Shown: piece after piece, positions 45,625 to 57,684 of the stretch
How the letters are laid out: the number at the start of each line of letters is the position of its first letter
How positions within the stretch are numbered: position 1 is the first letter of the stretch
DNA from: Chlorops oryzae
Lineage: Eukaryota > Arthropoda > Insecta > Diptera > Chloropidae
Reading direction: 5' to 3'
DNA length: 64,000 nucleotides
Assembly (NCBI GenBank): GCA_020466095.1
Contig: CM035806.1
Span: forward strand, 9,823,224 to 9,887,223
The notes under the pieces: generated by a model
The model's input: only the letters and a program-made list of their open reading frames with translations
Database searches by the model: none
What the model was told of the DNA's origin: nothing
Position numbers and translations under genes: made by a program

Positions 45625-46795
45625 CGATTTAATTTTTTTTATTCTCCGCGAGAATTATTTAGAATTTTTATATTTATCACAAAAATTAAGGCGATTTCCA
45701 TGGTTTCATGGTTTTAAAAATTCAAGGTTTCCCGACGTATGTATGTATGTAGGTATACCTACTCACAAAGGAAATTTTTTTTTTTTTTTAGAAAATATTC
45801 TTTCAAAAGCACAAGCTAAACGGTTTATTACTCCTTGAGCAGTGCTAGTTGAGACATACTCCAAGGGGAAGGCGATCAATCCCAAAGTGATACTTTCACA
45901 TACTGCTAAGGCGAAGCATTCTCCAATGGACACTTTATATGGGTTTATGCTAAAAATGAAGAAAAAAAAGTTAAGAGAAGCTGGTGGCTGGCTGCCTGAC
46001 TGTGGATTATCGCATTCCCATGAAAATCAATTTGAAAAACGAATAATATTTGAAATATTTCTTACCAGCAATTTGTTGCTCTGCTATTGCCACAATAATG
46101 TTTGGAAAATGTCATTTCATTCAGATTTCCTAAAGGGTAGCATAAAAAGATGTTTCAAGAAGAAACAAACAAATTATCGTAAAACTACTTGAGATTTCGT
46201 ATTTTTTGTCATCCGATTCATCGCGAGCACTGAAGGAATTTCAATTATTACTATTCGAATTATCGACGTTTTAATTGACTTATAGACAATTTATGAGTTC
46301 AACGACTTTAAATGAAATTGATGGGAAATATTATTAATTATTGCGACCTTACGCATACATTCAATATATTTACTAAATTTATAGCACGAAAAAATAGGAA
46401 TATTTTCGAAACTTTGTTCGACGCATGAATGAGATCAATCGATATTTTTGAAAACAAAAAAAAAAAAAAATGGCGGCTGTGCATCACGACGCTTTTTTAG
46501 TTTCGATGGGATCAACGGTCGGAAAACTAAATTTTAATCTCGAAGATAAAGCTCCGATTTTTCGCAGGATGAGAATTTTCATTACAAAAACCATTACAAA
46601 ATTATTTAAAAAATAACTGCAATGTAAAAAAAATTCTTCGAAAGTCGCGACGCGTCGCTCGAGAAAGCAATTTGTAATACATATTCTGAAAAAATTGTAA
46701 AACTACTTTTTCGAATTTTAGGTCGAAAAATGGAACATAACAAGTACTTTTTTTGACTTAGTCCCATGGGTACAAATTAGTCCAGAAAGTGTGCG
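45625..46795. other. non-coding spacer
   Basis: Frames at 45497-45838 and 45842-46192 are 113 and 116 codons long but have no recognisable domain, no homologous repeat and no splice context. Treated as chance. Confidence 0.35.
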
Positions 46796-46844
46796 ATGCA
46801 ACACTCTCAGTCTCGACTTTCCCTCGATCATTTCTCATCTTATT

Positions 46845-46977
46845 CTCAATCTCTCTCTAACTCTCTCTCTCATTTCTCGTCGAAACATCTTTCAGTCTTT
46901 CTTTTCTTCCTTTCCTCCCCTCTCCTCATTCTCACACTCTCTCTCCTCCTCTTCTCCTCTCTCTCCCTCTCTCTCCT

Positions 46978-47017
<40 letters not shown>

Positions 47018-47236
47018 CCTCTCTCTCCCTCTCTCTCCTCTCTCTCTTCTCCTCTTCTCCCTCTCTCTCCCTCTCCTCCCTCTTCTCTCCCTCTCTCTCC
47101 CTCTCTCTCCCTCTCCTCCCTCTCTCTCCCTCTTCTCTCTCCTCTCTCCCTCTCTCCCTTCTCTCTCTCTCTCTCTCTCCCTCTCTCTCTCTCTCTCCTC
47201 CTCTCTCTCCTCTCTCCTTCTCTCTCTCTCTCTCGC
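46845..47236 (-). repeat. (CT)n microsatellite
   Basis: About 390 bp of CTCTCT with CC interruptions, reading GA on the minus strand. It generates Ser/Leu and Glu/Arg pseudo-ORFs up to 278 codons. It lies about 2 kb upstream of the Cv-2-like coding exon. Confidence 0.95.
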
Positions 47237-47239
47237 ATG

Positions 47240-48270
47240 CACGCATTACCTAATAGTCGAAATTCAGACAAAAATTTGGTCCGAATGGCTTAAAAAATTA
47301 ACCCAATTTGCAAATCAAAATTATTTCAGCATTAGGGCATCTAAGAGGGACATTTTTAAAACTTATTTTCGACCAAAAATATTCTTAAAAGTCGGATTTA
47401 CTTTGAAGACCTTACAAAGGACGAATTTAAGTAATTTCGGTCTCGAAAAACGTTCTCTGAAGTCAGGTAATTTTAAGGAAAAAATTTTGATAAAACGGAA
47501 GGTAAAACTTAACCAGGTCGAATGGACTGAGCGCTGTTCGAATTTCCCTAATCGGCTTGTTGGGTTCTATATTGTTGTGTTGGAAATCCTGACGAGGGAA
47601 CTTCTTAAAATGTCCATTCTATTTTGAAGTCGTGAGTCAATTGAAATCTGCTAACTTATGGGAGATATCAAATCACGTTTTATGGGTTTGAAGTTGAAGT
47701 CCAAAATAAAATTCTTTTTTAATTTAATAATTATTAAAAGATTTCCTCCAACACTTTCGATGTGCAAAAATTGTCAATGATATATAAAAAAAAAAAAATT
47801 TAAAAAATTAAAAATATCTTATATCGGGTTGATCCATAAAATTTAAAATATAAGTAATTAAAATTAAAACATAAATTTGTAAACACCTGAAGGGAAATAT
47901 CAATCGAGGAGAAAGTTCGAGAGAGAGAAAGAAATTATGCATAACAGCTATGGCGCCGAAAGAATAGGCGCATGGCGTTAACTTTTTATGGCCCACAAAA
48001 TTTTTAATCCACTAAATGACCCAAAAGATGGAAAGCAAAAAAATTTGTCACAAGAATAAAATTTTAAATAAAAGAGAAAGAAAACAGCTCAATATCGGAG
48101 TCAAATATTGAAGGATTTTTTTGTTTTCTTTTAGTGGAATTTTGTGTTATTTTACTGGCGTCATAAAATACAAAAACAAATACGAACTAATGAGTGTTAA
48201 TCATAACACTAATTGACATTTCAAGCTTACGCTCAATGAAAAATGATCGTCATTAGCGGAATGTGTAAAA
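47240..48270. other. non-coding spacer
   Basis: AT-rich. The non-repeat tail of an ORF (47240-47627) shows no known domain. Nothing else is seen. Confidence 0.35.
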
Positions 48271-48271
48271 C

Positions 48272-48850
48272 CCCAGCGGGAAATGTCCCGCGGACATCCC
48301 CGATGATGTCCTAGTGACTTCGGAGCCGGAATGCATGCTATTTCCGGTGACACTTTGTATGACAATTTACACAGGAGCTGACAGGGACTTCAGCGGTGAC
48401 ATTATCACCGGAAGATTAGAAAATGTCACTGGTCATGCTAGGGGATGCGATGGCGAAAAAAGCATTTGAGAGCAGCACATTGCTCTTTTCTCTCTAAATG
48501 TCAATTTATAGAAACTAGTTTGATAACAACTCTCTTCTTTGCCCTCTCTTTGAATGTTTCGAAAATTTTTAAAAATCTATTTATAGCAATTTTTGTTCGC
48601 CTCAGCCAGGGATCGAACCCGCGATCTTCGGAATCTGAGTGGAGCACTCATCATCTACGCCACTTCATGCTAACGCTGAACTGACGCTAAAACCTTATAT
48701 AAATTTCAATAGCCAATGAGAGTCAAGCACATGAACAGCATCCCTCCACGATGACATGTCCTCCAAGATGTCATGCATGACAATGTCACCTATATGTCAT
48801 CGATGACATCATTGGTGACTTTGTCATGCAGGAGATAATTTTCCGCTGGG
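48272..48850 (-). mobile_element. CCCAGCGGG-ended TIR element, copy 3
   Basis: Full-length relative of 16954-17527 in the same orientation and closely similar, with small indels. The tRNA-like module is at 48599-48664 on the minus strand. Unique flanks lack a clear target duplication. It sits only ~310 bp upstream of the inferred exon acceptor. Confidence 0.88.
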
Positions 48851-49142
48851 ACAGTTTCACACACACACACACACAAATGCTCTTAAGCAATTGAATAAAA
48901 ACAGACCTCTGTCTATGGTTCGCCAAATTTTCGGTTAACCGTACCCATCGATTTTTTCAGCCGCGAATCGAATCGATTGCATGCCAACATGAAATCCCGC
49001 ATCCATACCTGTAGATCCCCTCAAAAACGATAAATGCAATGGAATCAAAGAAATTCATTCGAAAGCTATTCAATTAAGACATAAAGTTTTCATCACCATC
49101 AGCGCAATGGATTTTCCATTTAAATGTTGAATAACCGATTGC

Positions 49143-49163
49143 TTCCATTCTTTTCTCTTTCAG
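49143..49163 (+). promoter_or_regulatory. splice acceptor of the Cv-2-like signal-peptide exon
   Basis: A pyrimidine-rich stretch TTCCATTCTTTTCTCTTTCAG ends in CAG at 49161-49163, a strong fly acceptor. It would open an exon running to the donor at 49929 and implies an untranslated exon upstream. Not proven without a transcript. Confidence 0.5.
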
Positions 49164-49678
49164 GCAACAATTGTAGTAAATTATCATCACCGTCATCGTC
49201 ATTGTCATCGTCCTCGTCATCGTCTCGTCATCATCATTCAATGCATGTAAAACGATACACATCGAAATTTGAATACCTAGTAGCAAATTGTTGATTCATC
49301 GCAATATGGAGCATTCGAATTCATCTCAATTCCATATAAGAGTTAATCGAAATGATTGCTGTTGCAAACGGCAACAATCGAGATGCATTAAAATGAAGTC
49401 AACATTTTCAACGTATGCAACAATGTTTTCAACACAAGTCAAATTAGCGTTCAAAGCAACAAAATTTACAACATCAAACGCCAATGCATGGGAATACATT
49501 GCGGAACGTTGCAAGCATTTAATACTGAAAACAACGATAGCATCAACCTTAACATCGACATCAACACCAACACCAACATCGACATCGAACATCAACTTCA
49601 ACATCGACATCAACGGCAACAACGGCAACATTAGCGTCAACAAGAGCAACAACATCAACATTAACAACAGTAACAGAA
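49164..49678 (+). other. inferred 5' untranslated part of the Cv-2-like exon, with overlapping upstream ORF
   Basis: Contains GTCATC repeats at 49186-49240 and ACATCAACA/CAACAGC repeats at 49545-49670. An ATG at 49306 opens a 178-codon frame ending at TAG 49840-49842. Its second half is Thr/Ser/Asn-rich because of the repeats. This frame overlaps the first coding-frame ATG (49679) out of register and ends 8 nt before the in-frame ATG at 49850. It probably affects translation rather than encoding a conserved protein. Confidence 0.45.
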
Positions 49679-49928
49679 ATGAATTTTATGCCACTAGCTT
49701 TACGAACAACAGAACGATTAAAAAAAAAACACTATCGTACGGCAACTACACCAACACAAACAGCGACACCAGCAACGATAACGACAACATCGCCAATAAC
49801 AACAATGACAACAACAACAGCAGCCACAGCAACGAGAATTAGCCTTCGAATGTTGCTTGTGGCGGCGTTGTTTTTAGTTGTTTGTGTTTTTAACACACCA
49901 GCGGTCGGAGCAGCTGACAGTTTACTAG
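49679..49928 (+). CDS. cv-2: Crossveinless-2/BMPER-like protein, signal-peptide exon
   Basis: First coding exon (83 codons plus one base) of an inferred secreted BMP-binding protein. Cv-2/BMPER proteins bind BMP ligands outside the cell through N-terminal VWC domains and tune signalling, for example in fly crossvein formation. The frame begins at ATG 49679, the first in frame after the TAA at 49550-49552. It has a Thr/Ala/Pro-rich segment (residues ~20-55), then MLLVAALFLVVCVF (58-71), a signal-peptide core, with likely cleavage after AVGA (residue 78). ATG 49850 (Met58) would give a conventional signal peptide and may be the true start. The donor is perfect, CTAG then GTAAGT at 49929. The split Gly codon continues at 57599. 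The exon alone would not identify the gene; the next exon does. Confidence 0.72.
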
Positions 49929-50133
49929 GTAAGTTACCGGTGCAATACGGGTGCTTGTGAGATGGAATTTCCGATTACGAAAATTATTTCTACAAGTACC
50001 TACATACATGTTACAACGATAAAATCAACAACAATGATGAGCATCAAATCGAAGCGATTGAGAATATATTTACTTTCGAATTTGTTTTTATGCCAATCTT
50101 TTATTTCCCTTGTCCGATTATTGGCATAATTTG

Positions 50134-50170
<37 letters not shown>

Positions 50171-51099
50171 AAAATAAATAGAAAAAACAGTACTTCCCGA
50201 TCATTGAAACGACGCGTCGTTCTAAATTTCATGACTTTACGAGCGGGTCCTGGCTTCATCGACACATCGATGAATTTCATTGAATTTGAGACTCTTATTT
50301 TTCTTCTTCTTAATCGGAGAATGGAAGCTTCAAGTAAAATGCAGCAGTATCATACGAATATTTGTCAAATATTCGCACCCAAAGCATTCGATTCGATTAT
50401 CAAATATTCTCTCATTAGAGAGTATTTTCGGTCCCAGACGAAATTGAAATTCTTTCCTTTGAGAAATTACAAAAATCGGCAACGAGGAAATTTAGAACCA
50501 TAAAAATTCTTCGAATGTCTGGATCCCTTGAACATACTTAGCCCGCATAGCAATGCTCAATGTTGCCAGAAATTTTTTTTCCCCAAAACAATCTAAAACG
50601 GTCAAAGTAAAAGCGTTATAAAAGCCAAGAAAAATATTTCCATGCCAAAACCGAGGGTAATTGTGTGTCCCAGCTTTACCTTAATATTTTCAAAACAACA
50701 CCATGCTAAAGTTAGTAAATTATGGGCTAAGACGTAGAGAGGAACAAAATGTATAAATAAATAAAAAAAAAAATTAAAAAAAAAATTAAAAATAAATATA
50801 TGAATAAATTACTTAAACCGTCAATTCCCATGTCAGAGAAAATACAAATTTAGCTTTTATTTTTCACTCAAGTGGCATAGAATGACTTCTCGGTGACAAG
50901 AAAGAAATATGAAAAAAAAAATGTTTAACCCATTTATTTTCATGGGTGGCAACCAACAGGCGACACGACATATTTTTTATCATTTTAAATTTTATGCAGT
51001 GAATTTTCTTTTACCTCTTTTGAAAATACATATGAAAAATTCAGCTGCAGCACAAAAGAAAAAGAATAAACCTATAACACCTGGAGGTGACACTGAGAA

Positions 51100-51670
51100 T
51101 TGAAGGGTTAATAAATAAACAACAACAATTATATAAACTTGTTCAGTAATAAATACAAAACTTAATTAATAAATAAAATAAATTAAAATAATTAAATGTA
51201 AATATAAAAAAACATAAATAAATAAATGAAAAATAAATAATTAAATAAATAAATATATAAGCTTATCAAATAAATAAAAAATAAATAAGTAAAATAAATT
51301 AAAAATTAATACATAACAAAAAAATACTTAAATAAAATTATATATTAAATAATTTGTAAATATAATGAATAATAAATAAAATAAATAAAAATAAATAAAA
51401 AAATAAATAAAAACAATAAAAATAAAAAAACGTAAACAAAAAAAATAAGAGAAATAAAAAAATAAATATTTTAGTTGCTTAACAAATAAAAAAATATGTA
51501 CAGAAAACAAATAAAATAAATAACAAACAAAAATAAATAAAAAATAAAAACATAAATAAAAAAATAAAGAATAAATAAACCAAAATAAAAAACAAACAAA
51601 TAAATAAAAAATAAATATATTTGTTTATTAATAAATAAACAAATAATTAATTAATTAATTAATTAAATAT
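51100..51670. repeat. AAATA-type low-complexity tract
   Basis: About 570 bp of AAATAAATAAA units with interruptions on the plus strand. Confidence 0.9.
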
Positions 51671-54539
51671 TTAAAAACAGTACCATTCGCTCTGTCAACT
51701 TCGAATAAGGATCTTTCTTTTGGCTTCATTATCTTAAGACTTCAGATGCGCCATAGCCTTAAATAATATTCAACACGTTCAAAAGAACTAAAAAAGGACT
51801 CGAAAATTCCCTACTTACAATAATTATTTTTTTTTTTTTTTTTTTGGGAAATATCATCGCGATAGATTATTTTAACAAAATTCCATAGATTCCACAAGCT
51901 AAGTGCTATGAAAAGACTCACCACTTAAGGCCATAAAAATAGCAATAAAAAAAAAAAACAAAAAAAAAAAAACGATAGAGTAATAAAAAAATCAAAGTGC
52001 TACAAGTGCTTCCTATTCTCATATCTCAAGAGTGAATCTCGGCGATGTTCGCCTTCATAAGCTCTCAAAAAAATCATTCCGACTTAAGCTAAGCACCCAT
52101 TCATAATTCATAATTCGTAATCAATTAATAGATACGATTTCCATTTGAACTCGCATTTGTTTTTGGGTTTTTTCTTTCATTGGAAATGATAAGAGAATAA
52201 TGAAAGAGAGTATTTCGAACGCACAACGATCACCGAACGCCGCATGATTTCCTGTGCCGCTAAGTAGATAGCCTAGAAAGTAGAAAGCAAGTAGTCGCTG
52301 TGAGGTGCCCCTCTGCTATTCAATTGTGAGATCTTCTGCTTCGCATTGATAAGACGACATCAAACAGAAAAACATAAAACAACAAACAACACTCAACAAG
52401 GAACAGAAAACGAAAACGAAAAACAAAAACGAAAAACAAAAATCACTTGTCATTCCGAATTGATTTTGGAACCCGAATCTCTCCGTGTAGCACACAAATT
52501 AAAAACGGCCCTCGACATTGTTGAACGTACAAATTCGTTAAGCTCAATTCCATTCAATTTCGAATTCTAAGACTTGAGGCTAGAAGCAGTTAATAACACA
52601 GGCAGCGATAAAGATCACAGATCGCAGATCACAGATCACATAGGGGAAAAAATATTGTAAGCAATTCGGGGGAAAAAAAAAGAAATGAAAAAGGGAAATT
52701 TGAAAAAAAAAAAATTTTAATTAGAAAAAAAAAAAAGAATTTCGACCTTCCAGTGGCAATGTCAGCGGTAGAGGCATTGGCAGTCTAATGAAATCGCAAC
52801 GGAAATGCGCCATCAGCACACGGCAGGACAGCAGCAGCAGCACCACCACCACCACAACTATCACTATAATCGGCAGAGAAGATTCACATGATGGAATGGA
52901 CATTGGAAAGATATCGAGAACGAGAACGAGACCGGGAAAAGGAACGATCGACGCACAAATTCGTTGTTCCTTTGTTAATGGGGATCAATTGTTTTGTTTG
53001 GCATGTTTCCTTGTGCTTGTCGCTGTTGTTATTGCTTCTTTATTGTAGGCGGCTCCTCAAGCGGCATGAATGAGTCGTTTGTAGTCAACGGTATGCCAAG
53101 TACATACTTCAAACAAACAGACTGACTGACGGACGCGGACGGACGTACGGACATACGGACAGACAGATAGGCAAGCGGTTGAATAGACAGAATAAAAGAC
53201 AAGACAAGCCAAGCCAAGACATGGCAAGACAAGCAAACAAACGATAAATCCAAGTGCACTAAACATGAATAAACGTATTTATTTACCCATCGGTTTAACA
53301 TTTAAATCAGGCACCGATTTTCAGTTAGACGCCGTACGGTGCAGACGGGCAAAGGTAGACGACGTCAGAGGAAGGTCGCACAGTAGGAGGAAGGTAGAAG
53401 AAGGCACGCCGGCAGACCACATATTGCTTAAGTCAACAAGCGTATGAAGGGACAAGATTATGAACAACGAAGAACGGTGTAAGAAACGAAAGGAACTCTC
53501 TTTCGAAGAGGCAAGAAACCGCTTCAATGGCTAGAATTGGATTGAGACTGCTGACTCCGGCTCAAGGGCTGGCGCTGGCGCTGGCGCTAACGCACACAGA
53601 TCACACTGCACATTCAGTCATGCACCTCAATGGAAAATCATTTATCACGCACGGCAAACGTAAATCGAGTGAACTGCATCGCAATCGCAGCAAGACGATT
53701 CGTGTGCGTCCCTCTGCAATAAATAAAAAACGAAAAAAAAAAAAAATAAAAAATAAAACAAAACAAAATTTCAAAGGAATCAGGAGGCACGATTGAGGCA
53801 TAAACACGGAAAAAACCAAAGCAGAAAAAAAAAAAAAAAAAAAAATTGAACTGAGATTCAAAATCAGCGAAGAACAATTCATTGCACTGTCTGCTGGAGA
53901 CTATTCCACCAAGCAATCGAGACCACCTTCGTGGTACTGGCGTTAGGCTCACTTAAAAAAAAAAAAAAATAAAAAAATAAAAAATCAAAGATAAATTCAG
54001 TCAGACACAATGACTGCACTTTGTTGACTGGAGCGTTGTTCTTTTTTTTTTTTTTTTTTTTTGTTGAATTATTTCGGCCCATATAAGTGACTTATCTCAA
54101 ATTATAGGCCACCTTTGCGGTATTATGCATTGCGTTGCTTTTCGTTGCGTTATGCGGCGCCTCTAATTCCATTTTGTTGTTGTACTTTTGATTGAATTTT
54201 CTCGGAGATACAACGATTTTCTTCTTCTGCTTCTTTTACTTCTTGTTGCTTCGAATTTCCAGTAGGCGTTGCTGTCGTACAATTTCTGGCAATGAATTAT
54301 TGCCTTCGATTTTGCTGATTTTTATTGTGATTTATTTAGTTTGCGATAAAATTTTTTTCAATATTGAAAACTTATAGAGCGACAAGTTATCGTTTATTTC
54401 GAACTGCGGCTGCGGCTGCCGCTCTGTCAAGTCTTCCCTTTTAAATAAAACATAAATTGTTTATTGAAATTCAACAGAAAAATAGAAGAAATTGCAAAAA
54501 TATTTCAATTTTATTTAAAATTTCCAAATATTTGTAGGT

Positions 54540-54895
54540 TCATAAACACAAGTAAGGGTGTTATAGACACGCGAGCCTTGACAATACAGGCATATAAGTA
54601 CTTTTGAAAATTTTCAAAACAGGCCCAAAAGACCGCGACCATCAAGAAAAACGGATTCTTGGCATTTTTAAGGCCACAAGCGGCCCCTATATGCCACGCC
54701 CATTTCTACAAAATATTTGTAAATCCCATCGGAGGCATAAATATACGCTTAATAAAATTGCAAATTTCATCGAAATATCTCGAAAAAACTCTGATTTTTA
54801 GGCAGTTTTTTTTTTTTTTGATTTTTGTGACAGAGCCTCCGTACTGGAGTTACCCTTAATAATGGACCGATGAAGAGCATTTTTGTAAAAGATGT
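54540..54895 (-). mobile_element. DINE-like element body, inverse copy
   Basis: Inverse complement of about 61960-62290. Shared blocks include GTAACTCCAGTACGGAGGCT, CTAAAAATCAGAG, CGATGGGATTTACAAATATT, GGGCGTGGCATA and the terminal TATAACACCCTTACTTGTG. It lacks the GTCY tract. Confidence 0.75.
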
Positions 54896-54981
54896 AGATT
54901 AGTAGGTAGATTGAAGTGGCTGCCACTTAGGCCGTTAATCGGCCCATTGTGATACCAAGGAGGTTTTTGCTTGTGTTTTTG

Positions 54982-55126
54982 TAGTGTCCCCCTAACATGA
55001 GGTATTTTGAAAAACCACTGCTAGGCTTGAAACGGAGTGTAATCCGTTTCGCCTGCGCCGTGAATCGAACCTCTGACCCTGAGATCAAGAGCATAGCACG
55101 CATCGTGTACGCTATCCCAGAGCCAC
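54982..55126 (-). mobile_element. tRNA-derived SINE, second copy
   Basis: Minus-strand tRNA-like head (55126 to about 55050: GTGGCTCTGGGATAGCGTAC and then GAGGTTCGATTCACGGCGC). The body contains GCAGTGGTTTTTCAAAATAC and CATGTTAGGGGGACACTAC, matching 5797-5929. Its head abuts the TIR element at 55131. Confidence 0.72.
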
Positions 55127-55130
55127 TGTA

Positions 55131-56042
55131 CACCGAGAGAAATAACAACAGTTAAATCAACTACTTAGAACAGTTAAAGTAAGAGTGGTCAAATAAACTG
55201 TATTCCGCGTTAAATGCACTGAAAAAGGCAGTCAAATGAACAGTTGAAAAACAGTTACTTTTTATGTTCAAATTCGCTTTCGTTCACTTAGACGTATAAA
55301 AGTTCGCATTCTGATCAACTGTCTCCGGAGGTTTCGATAGCTCAGTGGTTTAAACTGTGACTCGACAGTCGTGAGCTTCGGGGTTCTATCCCTGCTGGCG
55401 GCGGGAATTTTACTGAATTTTTTTTTAAATTACAGTTTTTTTTTTTTGTTCAGAGTGTAGTTGTTTTGGAAGACAAAAATTTTCTCCTAAATTTTTAAGG
55501 TTTTATTTTATTTTATTATTTTTTTTAATGGTTAATTTTCAAGCAACAAATGTTGGGAGTGAAACAATTTCTTAAGCACGTTCCCCAAAACTTGAGCAAC
55601 CATAAACTCAAGTGAGCATTTTGACCAACAAATTAAATTCGTTCGTTTAGCGTACTGGTTAAGACGTTCGCCCAGCGAACTTTTGGAGGTCAGCGGTTCA
55701 AGGCTCGGCGGAGGCGAGAAAATTTAAAGAGATGAAAGAGAAAAAGATTTAAATAGAAACAAATAAATAAAGAAAAAATATAATAATTGAATAAAAAAAA
55801 AAAAATATTAATAAAAGAAGATAAAAAAAAGTCAAAGCAAAAAATAAATTTTTTTTCCCAGTCGCTGGTGACAGTTGATTTAACCGCGAGACAGTTATAT
55901 CAACCATCAGGTAGTTATATCCTTATTGACTGTGTTTGTACTGTTGAATTGACCGCTACTACACATAAGCTAAGAATTAACGGTGAACTCGGTTATTTTA
56001 ACCTGCTTTTTCAGTTAATATAACTACCTTTTTCTCTCGGTG
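55131..56042 (+). mobile_element. TIR element with two tRNA-like modules, copy 2
   Basis: Same family, orientation and structure as 35070-35977 and nearly identical. TA flanks are at 55129-55130 and 56043-56044. tRNA-like modules lie at about 55334-55404 (GATAGCTCAGTGGTTTAAAC then GGGTTCTATCCC) and 55641-55715 (TAGCGTACTGGTTAAGACG then GCGGTTCAAGGCTC). The first A box here is closer to the consensus than in copy 1. Confidence 0.88.
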
Positions 56043-56652
56043 TAGAGGATGTAACTGACTACGAAAACTGACTAAAACAAATGGGTCAAATTAATTGTAT
56101 ATTATTGTTTTTTTTTATTTATTTGCCACGTGCAAATCATTCGTAGTCAGTTTTGTGAAAACTAGGAAACGTATTGGCATTGGCTTGGGCATAGGAGTCT
56201 CAAAGGGTTAGAAAAACTTTTCTTTTCACATTTATTGATACTCGTTTATCCTTGACAATTCCAATTGCCATGCTGAATTTTAACTTAATCATAAAGCAAC
56301 TGAGAATTATTTATATAAAAAATAATAACAATATCCGAGATTGGAGCCAAAATTTGAAATACCTACGTCAAATATGTATGTATGTACAATATATAACCTA
56401 GCCTAATTGCATTTCGTAGATATTAAAATAAAAAAAAATAAAAAATAAAAAATTCTAATTCTTTTTACTTAAATTAACATTCAAAATCACTTATCCAGTT
56501 CTATGTGGCAATGGCCATGTCAGCAAGAGCTTTCAATCAAAAATAACGATAAATCAAAAACTGTCATAAAAAAAAATTCTACTTCAATTCGGATCGAAAA
56601 ATGCTTGTTAGCAATAAATAATGCAGTAGCCTTTAATCGAATGAAATAATTT

Positions 56653-56748
56653 CGAGAGCGAGTCAGATAGGGAGATGGAGACAGAGACAGACAGAAACGG
56701 AGACAGAGTGATAGCGAGCGAGCGAGCGAGCGAGCGAGACAGAGCAAT
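56653..56748. repeat. (GAGACA)/(GCGA)n simple repeat in intron 1
   Basis: AGACAGAGACAGACAG units are followed by six GCGA units. A separate (CATCGC)4 repeat lies at 57067-57090. Confidence 0.85.
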
Positions 56749-57598
56749 ATGAGGGATTGTGGGAAACATTGAAGAATACGCCTAATGGGGCTTAAGATTC
56801 GAGACCTTAATGTCACTTTGCTTGTTTGATAAGCCCAAGTCCATTAGAAAAGAAAACTCAAAGTAAATAAACACAAATCTCAGTGTGCAGTTCTTTGATG
56901 TGCTCTTCAAACAAATCCGAAAACGGAGCTGCAAAATAGTGCTACTTTAGAGTACTTAAGCACTTAAGATTGTTTTCGGGCCGATTCGATTGTCATCGGC
57001 GCAGTCCGTCGTCCAAATCCAAATTGAATTGCTTCTCGTGTTCAAAAGTTCGAGATACTCTCTCTCATCGCCATCGCCATCGCCATCGCTGGGAATGAAC
57101 GGCATGAGAATGCCGGCCCATCAGCAGATGTGACTTGAGTGCGTGACGTCAGGTGCCGAGCACACGAGATTCACTTGTGCCACGGGCCGAACCGAGTATT
57201 TCCGAGACAGCTTTCGAATTTCAAACGGCTGTCGGCTCAAATAAAAAAAAATGTCATCTACAATTTCAATGGCTATTTGAAAAAAAAAAAAAAAAAAAAA
57301 AACAAAAAAAAATACTAAATTAGAAAGTTGCGCTCATTGAGCCGCATTGATCTTAGCTAATATATTATTTTATTCTATTTTTATTTTAATTTTATATTAA
57401 TTTATTTATTTATTTTTTATCAAGCGCAATCTGCTCAAAACGTTCGTATGCCACGGTATTTAGCTGTGTTTTAAACTTTAACGCACATGAATATTTATAT
57501 TAATATTTCTCAATCAAGATTTCGCTTCAATAAATCATCGCTCTATTTTAGTTGAATGTTTTTCCTTTTGAATTTATTTTCTTATTTATATATTTAAG

Positions 57599-57684
57599 GT
57601 GACCTACAATCCTGTTCGAATGAAGGAGAAGAGATACCCATACCCGATATTAAAAACTCAAAGTGTTTCAAGTGCGTATGTCAG
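57599..57684 (+). CDS. cv-2: Crossveinless-2/BMPER-like protein, first VWC-domain exon
   Basis: An 86-nt exon between the acceptor TTTAAG (57593-57598) and the donor GTAAGA (57685). The first two bases complete the Gly codon begun at 49928. The 28 codons that follow read through to CAG. The peptide contains CSNEGEEIPIPDIKNSKC and then FKCVCQ, giving four cysteines in a C-x16-C-x2-C-x-C layout. That is the start of a von Willebrand factor C domain. Vertebrate BMPER has the same C-x-NEGE start just after its signal peptide, with the same CxxCxC, so Cv-2 is the best call. Other VWC proteins (Sog/chordin-like) are less likely. In this family the first VWC domain is the main BMP-binding unit. The domain's second half must lie in a later exon, not found before the window end. 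Confidence 0.78.

Larger units (their letters stand above)
49929..57598 (+). other. intron 1 of the Cv-2-like gene (7,670 bp)
   Basis: GTAAGT donor and TTTAAG acceptor. It is filled with low-complexity AT sequence (poly-A at 50136-50168, AAATA tract at 51100-51670) and unique non-coding DNA at 51680-54535, which includes (CAGCAG)/(CACCAC) repeats at 52830-52860 and GCGCTG repeats near 53570. A DINE-like piece, a SINE, a TIR element and GCGA/AGAC repeats follow. No other exon is recognised within it. Confidence 0.7.

Noticed and set aside
46791..47627. 278-codon Ser/Leu-rich frame
   Set aside because: Its first half is the CT microsatellite read as codons and the remainder has no recognisable domain.
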